Both the position numbers and the translations under genes were made by a program. From the NCBI GenBank assembly GCA_963693365.1, contig CAVNZM010000003.1:9858001-9922000 (forward strand): DNA of 64,000 bases, read 5' to 3'. Numbering within the stretch: position 1 is the stretch's first letter; each line of letters begins with the position of its first letter. This stretch comes from Amoebidium appalachense. Its lineage: Eukaryota > Ichthyosporea. The notes under the pieces were generated by a model. That model did no database searches. It had not been told where the DNA came from and saw only the letters and a program-made list of their open reading frames with translations. Below are positions 14,513 to 64,000 of the stretch, piece after piece.

Positions 14513-14558
14513 ATGTGTGTGTGTGTGTATGTGTGTGTACATGTGTGTGAGTGCTCTG

Positions 14559-15020
14559 CTAAAATTCGTCTCCAGATAATTCCGACTCTGATTGGGATCC
14601 TTCCTCGCTTTCATCGTCACTCTCACTTTCCTGCATGTCGCTCTCGTCGTCATTTATATTCCAATCTTCCTCCTTGGTTTCGTCTGGATCCACCTCTTCT
14701 TCCTCTCCCACCTCGCTATCCTCACTAACCTCAATTTCCATTCCCCCTCCATCATTCTCTGGACCCACGGCCCCATATCCAAGATCTTCCATCGATCGAT
14801 CCTGCATTTTTGCTTTCTTCTTTTTTCTCGGGTCGTGTGTGTATGCACTGCTCAAGCGACGCTTTTTCGACCTTTTGAATTTTCCCACCACACTATGTGC
14901 CGCATCCGATTTGTAGAAAGTATCGGGTTTGGCCCCATTGATTTTGATTCGCATGAGGGTTTCCACCGTGGCCGTTCGCAAACTGGAACGTGTTTCGGTG
15001 AGCAGTGAGCAGTCATCCGC
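14559..15020 (-). pseudogene. hAT-family transposase C-terminal fragment (ZNF862-like)
   Basis: The minus-strand frame ends at a stop at 14559-14561. It contains LRTATVETLMRIKINGAKP, the short helical segment that closes many domesticated and active hAT/ZNF862-like transposases. A basic KKKKAK cluster and a long Asp/Glu/Ser-rich tail follow. Upstream of about 15020 the similarity stops and a poly(G) run begins, so the catalytic core is absent. Most likely this is a decayed element; it could be an exon of a domesticated gene if upstream exons exist further along the minus strand. Confidence 0.5.
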
Positions 15021-15141
15021 CCCGGCATAGTTGCCTGGTCCATTGGCCATGCATGATGCGCGCATGGGCCCTGCCGCCCCTCACCCTGCCACACGGGCCA
15101 TGCCGTGCACGGGCCGCTTGACACCAGATGTGACCTGGCTG

Positions 15142-15146
<5 letters not shown>

Positions 15147-15208
<62 letters not shown>
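15147..15208. repeat. poly(G) tract, about 62 bases
   Basis: Uninterrupted G run beside the hAT fragment, followed by unique sequence. Confidence 0.9.
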
Positions 15209-15210
<2 letters not shown>

Positions 15211-15463
15211 CATCCGGTACCATCCAATTTTCGGGGGCGTACCATCGATCCGGAATTCGATGGTATTTTCTAAATTTCGATGGTATTTTGGAGGGTCCAA
15301 ATGGACTTATGGTCGGGCCTGTATGCGCATGCATCAAACGAAGGGATCCGGAGGTGGTCACTGGGTGATGAATCATGAGCAGCCAAAAGAAAGAAAGCCA
15401 AGAAAGGAGTAAATTTTTTTAAAGACGCGGCAGTGACCGGGGGACTCCGGGGCGGGGCGGGGC

Positions 15464-15471
15464 GGGGGGGG

Positions 15472-15550
<79 letters not shown>

Positions 15551-15640
15551 GAGAGAAGGGGGGGGAGAGAGAGGGAGAGAGAGAGAGAGAGAGATCTGGG
15601 GAGGGAGGGAAGGGGGAGGGGGGGGAAGGATCCGGAGGAG
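15464..15640. repeat. (GA)n tract
   Basis: G run followed by about 75 bases of perfect (AG)n and imperfect purine repeats. Confidence 0.9.
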
Positions 15641-15794
15641 ACGAAGTGATCATAATAGGGAGGTCGAGCCTCATGGAGCGAGCGAGAAGGCAGGAAGGAC
15701 TCGGAGGGAGACATTGTTAAATTCCTTTGTTATTGGGGGAGGCCAAATATTTAAACTGGGGAATTTAACAAAGTCATATATTTTTCAGTCGTCC

Positions 15795-16075
15795 GTCTGC
15801 TGCAGAGCTGAAACGAAATTTAAAGGGTTCGGAATGCCATCTATTTCGCACGGAGGTGCCCTACTTGGGTCACATTGTGGGCCGTGATGGTATAAAAGTC
15901 GACCCTGGCAAGATAGCCAGTAGGAGAAGCAAGCCCCCACTTCGGTGAAAGAGCTAATAAGAAGTGATTTAGGGTTGTTTTCTTATTACATGTACAGGCG
16001 CTTTGTGCACAATTTTTCTTCGAAATTGGTGAGCCTCTCACTCGTTTGCTGGGAGATGGCCCACAAGACAAGCAG
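15795..16075 (+). pseudogene. Ty3/gypsy-type reverse transcriptase fragment, frameshifted
   Basis: One frame gives EVPYLGHIVGRDGIKVDPGK, the typical stretch C-terminal to the catalytic motif of Ty3/gypsy reverse transcriptases, where the element switches to the RNase H connection. After a break near 15925 a second frame resembles the following family motif, with SYYMYRRFVHNFSS. The catalytic Tyr-x-Asp-Asp box, protease, RNase H, integrase and LTRs are not seen nearby. It is a dead relic of about 280 bp. Confidence 0.7.
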
Positions 16076-16363
16076 TTGGCTAACAGATACACGGGGGCAA
16101 AGGCCGGCTTGTGTGTAAGCGTGCTTTCGCGTGTGTGCTCGTGTGTTGTGTGCGTGCACGTTTTGTGTTAGGGTGGGAGAAGGAGATGCTGGTGCGCACC
16201 ACTCCTCCAGCAGCTGGCGCCTGTCTGCCTGCAGGCGGCTGGCCTCCGCCTCCAGCGCCTCCTCGCGGGCACACAGCTGCGGAGCGCCTCCGTGGATGCC
16301 AGAAGCTCGCGGAGATGCATGTTGGCGTGGGACTCCTCCTGTACAACTTCGCCGGGCTGTACT

Positions 16364-16401
16364 CAAGGCCTCCTAAATAGCACACCATTTAGGAGGCCTT
16401 G
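16364..16401. repeat. 15-bp-arm perfect inverted repeat
   Basis: CAAGGCCTCCTAAAT, an eight-base loop, then the exact complement. The flanks repeat GGCTGTACT on the outer sides. This may be a transposon terminus or fold-back. It lies in 16076-16640, which otherwise shows no gene. Confidence 0.65.
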
Positions 16402-16639
16402 GCTGTACTACGATTTAGTGCGACGTCATATATCATAGCAATCTTTGGGGTACGTGAAAGGGAGCCCTACGTACTATTGGCTGCCAGCCACTGTCATGAT
16501 ATAACTAGTAACGGCACGCCCTGCCGGGCTTTGCCTTAATCATGAAGAAGCGGAGGTGGAGGGCTTGAGTGTGAGAGATTTGAGTGCTCTCTCACTTCTA
16601 TCTCCCCCCTCCCCCTCCCCCCTTCCCCTCCCTCCCGCT

Positions 16640-16980
<341 letters not shown>

Positions 16981-17475
16981 TTTTAACAGTTTTAAGGTGT
17001 GACAATATCGCGGAGGCACTGTAATAGCACGCCCTACCGGACCGCTCGACACAGCAGACTTCCAGAAAATCCCGAATCTTCTGGCAAACACGAAACACGA
17101 TCACCATGGTTACCATATGAAGGCTGCAATAACATGAAACACGATCACCAATAGTTTTGCCCCGCTCCCACGTCCGCGGCATTACATGCTCGTTAGTTAC
17201 CATATAAGGCTATTTAATCTCTGCCAATCGTTCTGCCCCGTTCAGGCGCGGACGGACGGACTCACGGACTCACGGACTCAAACCGCGGCTTGCCGGACTC
17301 CAATACTGCCCCCCCCCCACAATACTGAGATGTCGAAGCTTCGCCGACTCCGCTTCTTCATGATGACATCAGCGCCGGCTGGCCAGGCGGACTTTCCGGT
17401 AACCGCCGCAAACCTCGGGAGTTCTTTTTATTCTTTCCCGGCCAAGTACACCACACAGGCAACTTGGAACGCATT

Positions 17476-17483
17476 TATATAAA
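17476..17483 (+). promoter_or_regulatory. Possible TATA box of CCDC22
   Basis: TATATAAA lies about 130 nt before the CCDC22 ATG in non-repetitive DNA. Position is plausible for a core promoter; no other support. Confidence 0.3.
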
Positions 17484-17611
17484 CGGAATCAGAACAAGCT
17501 CACTTAAAGCTGCATTAGTGGGTAGCTACGCGTTAGACACGTTCAAACAGCGTTAACATCTTTTCGTACACTGGCTACAAAGGCAGTGGGGTTCAGTGCA
17601 CAGCTGCGATC

Positions 17612-36371
<18,760 letters not shown>

Positions 36372-36864
36372 ATATATCTTTGCGCGCTATGGATAATATG
36401 GAGTTAGTGAGATAATGAAGGCTTAAAAGGTTCCCTTAAAATTTACCCTTAAATTGTAAATGAGGTGCAAAGGATCTAAAGGCCCGTGTTGTTGGTTTCA
36501 GATGAAGGGGTGTGTTCGAATGCATGTGTAATGGCTAGAAGGCTTGTGGGCTCTTGAATGGTAAATCAAGAAAAATTGAGATAGAGACATCGAATGGATT
36601 GCATTATTATTTGTGTTTCACTATATATATATACCAGTATACTGGCATGAGGACCAATAATCATTGACTAGCTAGCTAGCTCCAATTAGCTCAAATCCGA
36701 AGGTGATATTACATATTGTACTCATGAAATCGAAGGTACAAGTCTCCGGCGGAATAGATCTTCGAAGATCGACGGGAGCACAAAAAAACTGCAATATATA
36801 AAAACGAGCAAAAAAAGTAGGAATATATATATATATATATGGTAATCGCAATTTTGACAACCCC

Positions 36865-37755
36865 TTGCACCATTCCCACCCATCGATATCCCTGCCCCCC
36901 CCCCCCCCCGGTACTCCAGCGATTGAATACACATTACAGGCCCAGGTTTACAACTGTTGTAAACCTGGGCCTGTAACGCTCTCGATATATGGTCTGGTCC
37001 CAATAGCTGCTAGAGTATCCTATCTCGCGCTGAAATTCAATAAGCACATAAGCCGCTTAAAGAAGTATTTGCCCTCCCACCCTCTCTTCTCTATCCGACC
37101 TGTCCCCTCCTCACCTCTCCCCTCTTTCCTCCCCTCTCTCTCCCCTTCTCCCCTGGGCACAAATACAAATAAACCCCGCAATAGTGTGTGTGTGACTTTG
37201 GACTGCCACTTACTTATTAAACATGTACACAATCACAAGATAATCACGCAATATAACAAATGGAAAAAGATACCACACGACACTAGACCCGATGAAAGCA
37301 TACACCTTGAAAAACTAAGCCTTATGTCTCGTTTTATATATACTGACCGCCTCAACCATATTGCCAAATATGGCACTCGCAAGTGTATAACACCTAAATA
37401 CATATTACCTTCCTGTAGAACTGGTCTTTCTCTAGCTGATGGTATTATTGATCAATTACCACGCTTTTACTGTACACGTGCTATACAGTGGAGATCTAAT
37501 AAGTATAAGGTGGCATCATTTGCATGCCCAAACAACACACACACACATCAGTTTAACCGGTCATGTATCGCCAAATGTAGTTTGATAGACCACATAATAC
37601 CGCAACACACACACGTCACATTCACAACAGACACCCAGAAAGATAGCCTACCTGTAAATTACAACATCCTTGATTTTATACTAAACACGCGTAACTACGA
37701 CCTGTTTATTAGATGTATTGATTGGCTTGAGAAACACATCACTACAAAATTATAG
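36865..37755 (+). CDS. Orphan open reading frame, about 296 codons
   Basis: Open from an ATG at 36865 to TAA at 37755. The first third is low-complexity and crosses the palindrome, so the true start or a splice acceptor is probably later. From about 37170 on the translation has balanced composition (for example LSLADGIIDQLPRFYCTRAI and LDFILNTRNYDLFIRCIDWL), many Asn/Ile/Lys and AT-rich codons unlike the neighbouring genes. I do not recognise the family. Codon bias and a palindrome next to it suggest a transposon-borne or transferred gene; this is inference. It may also be one exon of a larger gene. Confidence 0.35.
   Translation: MHHSHPSISLPPPPPGTPAIEYTLQAQVYNCCKPGPVTLSIYGLVPIAARVSYLALKFNKHISRLKKYLPSHPLFSIRPVPSSPLPSFLPSLSPSPLGTNTNKPRNSVCVTLDCHLLIKHVHNHKIITQYNKWKKIPHDTRPDESIHLEKLSLMSRFIYTDRLNHIAKYGTRKCITPKYILPSCRTGLSLADGIIDQLPRFYCTRAIQWRSNKYKVASFACPNNTHTHQFNRSCIAKCSLIDHIIPQHTHVTFTTDTQKDSLPVNYNILDFILNTRNYDLFIRCIDWLEKHITTKL
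36934..36976. repeat. 20-bp-arm perfect palindrome with 3-base loop
   Basis: TTACAGGCCCAGGTTTACAA, loop CTG, then the exact complement. It is the strongest non-microsatellite hairpin in the window. It sits just after a C run in the CCDC22-KMO intergenic region and inside the open frame of the orphan ORF. Between the CCDC22 stop and here (36372-36933) only AT-rich unique DNA with (TA)n patches is seen. Confidence 0.85.
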
Positions 37756-37767
37756 CGCACGCGCGCA

Positions 37768-37776
37768 CACACACAC

Positions 37777-37833
<57 letters not shown>

Positions 37834-37865
37834 CCAGCTGATACCGAGTGTCCCGAGGGAAGCCC

Positions 37866-37907
<42 letters not shown>
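37768..37907. repeat. (CA)n and poly(A) after the orphan ORF
   Basis: About 65 bases of (CA)n and about 38 consecutive A at 37870-37907. A second (CA)n of about 70 bases lies at 38214-38284. The rest of 37908-39064 is unique, with no convincing gene. Confidence 0.9.
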
Positions 37908-37909
<2 letters not shown>

Positions 37910-38212
37910 GGGGAACCCCAACTAATTGATTTCTCCTTGTAGTCTTTATGGTGTCTCGTAGAGAAAGTAAACCCTGATATATAGTCACCACCCGACATCT
38001 ATGTACGTGATCATGATATACGGCTGAGGGGATATTCCGAGCAAAACCCCCCCCCCATACCTGAGACTGGTTCTCTTTGCCTCGAGTAAACAGCGTAAAC
38101 CCCCCCCGAATACACATCAACACGGCACTGGATCCATCCTGTGGGTTACGTCACCAACCCCATCTGTGAGTTGCGGGCACACGCACACCACCACACTTCG
38201 GTTCACGTGGCA

Positions 38213-38286
<74 letters not shown>

Positions 38287-39169
38287 TGCTACAGAATACA
38301 GCTAATAGCCCCCGTCGACTTGGTACCGAGCACTGGTTTTTCCAAATATGGAGAGAAGGGCTGGGGCCCGGATCACATGGAGTGACAGTGAGTATTGGTA
38401 TGTCTTACTGTTACCTACATGTGGAGGCTGCCTCTAGCCTGTGCCAGATATTTGGTTGTAGAAGCGTTACAGTATATCACGAGTCCCCAGACTCTCAAGT
38501 CGAACAACAGCCTAGCTATAGGCTAGTATGGCAGAAGCGTCATGAGTTGAAACAAAAACCTAAGTATTTTACACCCTGTATTGGCAGGTAACGTTCTAAA
38601 ATGACCCCAAGATCTAGATATCAAGTTGAACCGGAAACCAGAATGATTCAGACCGCCGAAATAGTTAAAAATATCCCAGATATATCTCATATTATGTTGG
38701 CTGGTAAAGAAACAGCAATTGCATGCGTCTATTTCATTTAAAATTTGGAAAACTATGACAAGGGCCTTTTAATGTCATTCACTTAATAAAATTTAAGCAA
38801 CATATTAAAAACATCAACTTTTTGGATACAGCTACAACTCGTAGCAAGTCCATGTTCATTCACAAAAAATTCTCATGTCCGTTATATAATTATATAGGGT
38901 TTTTATATAGGGGGTTTCACCAGAATATTGGGATACAACTGATATGCTACATGAGGTCTGGGGGGAAACGCATGAAACGTCAGTCACGCTTCAAGATTTG
39001 GCATTACTCTTCTGAGCACACACATACTTATCTTTCCACTTAAAACTTTCATTCTGTTCTTTCAGGTACCTACAAAAAAATACATATACTTCAACAGCAA
39101 CCAGGCCGACCGTGCAAACCACGGACCATCTTCCCCTACTGCACCATCAGAGACACCTGGAAACCGAAG

Positions 39170-43132
<3,963 letters not shown>

Positions 43133-43735
43133 AAGCTCAGTATAGATGTCTATATATATGTTAGATATTTATTTATTCTATCCCGTTTTGTTTTTGAAAG
43201 GATGCCCCAGGGGAACCTCGTAGGAACTACCGTCTTCCACACAGCATTGAATGTATTAGTATTCTGATCAGGGAACACAAATGTCAGATATTCACTGGTT
43301 TGTGTAAATATATATATACCTAGATATGTATAGTAAGATATGTGTTATGGTTAGCCTACTTATCACATAGTATTTGTTTTTGGTCTTTCTTTTGGGGTTG
43401 GCGAGCTCGGTTGTTTGGTTGGTTCAGATTTTAGACTTTCATTTATAAACGTCAGGAACGTGTACAGTAGGTTTAGTTTGTTGAAAATCTTAATCGAATT
43501 CTAATCGGATAGCAGTAGTTGCTTCTGCCACTCCCGTTATGATAAGTTGCTCCCAACAGGAATACTTTGTCAAAAGTGTATGTAGTTTTCCGTACATCAA
43601 CAAAATGAATAGTAATCTTTCTTATCAGCACATTTTCGGCTCCCCGGCCAGGATTCTTTTATGCCACCACACTGTAACATGTTTTAAATAATCTAATAAT
43701 ACTGACCAATACCATACTCGGAACGCTCGAGAGAG
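43133..43735. other. KMO 3' flank
   Basis: Unique AT-rich DNA; presumed 3' UTR and spacer. No AATAAA is visible close to the stop; the nearest is at about 43787, within a (TG)n-rich patch. Confidence 0.4.
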
Positions 43736-44051
43736 CCTCTCTCTCTCTGTGTGTGTGTTTGTGTGTTTGTGTGTGTGTGTGTGTGTAATAAAGGCCTTAC
43801 TGCCAGGGGCAGTACTACAAGAAGCAGTTGCAAAACTCAGGACGCTCCCTGCCGTTCTCTCCCCCCTGACCCACTTGAGGGAGTTAGAGAGAGAGGGAGG
43901 TAATTCGAACGAGAAAGAGAGGGAGAGAAAAGAGAGAGACTCGGGGGCCGGGAGAGATCTGTGTGTGTGAGTGAGTGAGGGAGAGGGAGAGAGGGACGGA
44001 GGGAGAGTCAGCGATAGAGACACTATTAGGCCTGAAAGAGGGAGAGGGAGA

Positions 44052-44598
<547 letters not shown>

Positions 44599-44685
44599 CC
44601 CCAAATTTCAATGCAGTACGTACTGTACCCTTCGTCAGAGCCATTGAAGGACCCAAGCACATCGGCAGAGTCAACTTGCAAAAAG

Positions 44686-45166
44686 CGGAATAATTCTGCA
44701 AAAGAGGAATTATTCTGCAAAAAACAGAATTAGTCTGCAAAAAGCAGAATGATTCTTTTGCAGAATCACCCTGCCTTTAGCAGAATTATTCTGCTTTTAG
44801 CTGAATCACTTTGCTTTTAGCAGAACCAGTCTGCTTTTAGCAGAATTATTAATTATTCTGCTTTTAACAGAATTAATCCGCTAAAAGCAGAATCATTCTG
44901 CTTTCGACAGCAGAATAATTCTGCTTTTAGCAGCTGCAGAATAATTCTGCTTTCAGCAGATTGACTGGATTGATTCTGCTTTTAGCAGATTGATTCTGCT
45001 GTTTGCAGAGTGATTTTGGTAAAAGCAGGGTGATTCTGCTTTTGCAGAATAGTTCTGCTTTTCGCAGAATGATTCTGCTTTTGCAGATAAGTTCTGCTTT
45101 TCGCAGAATGATTCTGCTTTTCGCAGAATGATTCTGCTTTTTGCAGAATAATTCTGCTTTCTGCTT
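44686..45166. repeat. Array of short GCAGAAT palindromes
   Basis: About 480 bp built from alternating ATTCTGC and GCAGAAT, joined by TTTT/AAAA or AGC spacers (for example GCAGAATNATTCTGC and TTCTGCTTTTAGCAGAA). About 20 motif pairs with irregular spacing of roughly 15-25 bases. It lies between KMO and DDB1. Confidence 0.9.
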
Positions 45167-45690
45167 CGAGGAAGTTGACTCAGCTGATGTGGTTGGGCCC
45201 TCATTGAGGACTGAAAGTGTACTGGGTTACATTGAGGGGTGGTTTTTTTTTTTTTTTTTTTGCCCCCTCCCCTCGATTGCCTCTACTTTGACGAGCATAT
45301 CAATAAAGTCATTGTAAAAAAAATTATCTCCTAGAGACCGTACGCAATGAGATATTCTCTTAGATAGTTTCACCGGATACAGGGTTTGCGTTACGAATCG
45401 TATCGACCCAAAATACGGTTTAGAAAACCCCGCAATACGATTAAGTTGGGGCATTCAATTAGTTAATACGACCCTGAAGGTTGTCAAAAAGCTCGGAATG
45501 TGTATAAATACGATTAAGAGCGCCAATTTGCAAACCCAGGCAATCCCTGACCGGATATCCATCGAGATATACTTGGTTTTTGGCGCCAAAATCGAGCCAA
45601 TCATGTGAGACTTAGAAAGAATACTGCGCACACCATATGCATCCGTGTGCACAAGCAGATACACAAGCTGAGCTGAGCAGCTCAGGCGTG

Positions 45691-45691
<1 letters not shown>

Positions 45692-45731
<40 letters not shown>
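45692..45731. repeat. (AAT)n microsatellite
   Basis: About 13 AAT units, 95 bp upstream of the DDB1 start. Confidence 0.95.
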
Positions 45732-45736
<5 letters not shown>

Positions 45737-45769
45737 GGGAAAAAAACACCTTTTCTCACCACACCTTTT

Positions 45770-45777
45770 TATAAATA
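45770..45777 (+). promoter_or_regulatory. Possible TATA box of DDB1
   Basis: TATAAATA lies 48 bases before the DDB1 ATG in otherwise unique DNA. Spacing would fit a short 5' UTR. Confidence 0.35.
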
Positions 45778-45824
45778 CCCACCCACCATTATTCTGGTCG
45801 CACATAGGCCACACGAATACTATT

Positions 45825-64000
<18,176 letters not shown>

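Noticed and set aside
38166-38591. ORF of 141 codons upstream of KMO as an extra exon
   Set aside because: Its first part is (CA)n and the rest has no family resemblance or in-phase partner; not supported.

Overview
The window is nuclear DNA of a eukaryote. Genes are broken into many small exons with GT-AG introns, there is an intron-resident tRNA gene, and decayed hAT and Ty3/gypsy fragments are present. Non-coding DNA is saturated with simple repeats: C/G homopolymers up to 85 bases, (CA)n/(TG)n up to about 280 bases, and (CT)n/(GA)n. The gene content (Commander subunit CCDC22, CUL4-ligase adaptor DDB1, a kynurenine-3-monooxygenase-like flavoprotein) is broadly eukaryotic and does not fix the lineage. 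A repeat-rich unicellular or early-branching eukaryote is possible, but I cannot name it.

Layout. 1-4551: simple repeats, then unique AT-rich DNA with one MITE-like element. 4552-9640 (+): an unrecognised, largely disordered, probably nuclear protein; its large exon carries two apparent single-base frameshifts. 9641-17611: homopolymers, very long (TG)/(CA) tracts, a hAT C-terminal fragment (-) and a broken Ty3/gypsy reverse-transcriptase fragment. 17612-36371 (+): CCDC22, about 21 exons reconstructed with matching phases. A tRNA-Leu(CAG) gene lies in one of its introns. 36372-39169: a 20-bp-arm palindrome and an orphan ORF. 39170-43132 (+): KMO-like FAD monooxygenase, four exons, complete. 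43133-45824: (GA)n, a duplicated block of about 130 bp and an unusual array of GCAGAAT palindromes. 45825 to the window end (+): DDB1, 18 exons covering roughly the N-terminal 775 residues (propellers A and B and the start of C); the gene runs off the window.

The three recognised genes lie head-to-tail on one strand. DDB1 (CUL4 ubiquitin ligases) and CCDC22 (endosomal recycling and cullin regulation) both touch cullin biology, but nothing in the sequence shows that they are co-regulated.

The most striking signals are not genes. (1) Roughly half of the reconstructed introns have a sense-strand poly(C) tract within about 30 nt of the 5' splice site. (2) A family of short, sense-oriented, 5'-truncated interspersed elements has a constant 3' end that runs into poly(C), often nested tail-to-body. 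(3) Several 3' splice sites are formed by (CA)nG instead of a pyrimidine tract. Most long frames in this window are read-through of dinucleotide repeats and homopolymers, not genes.
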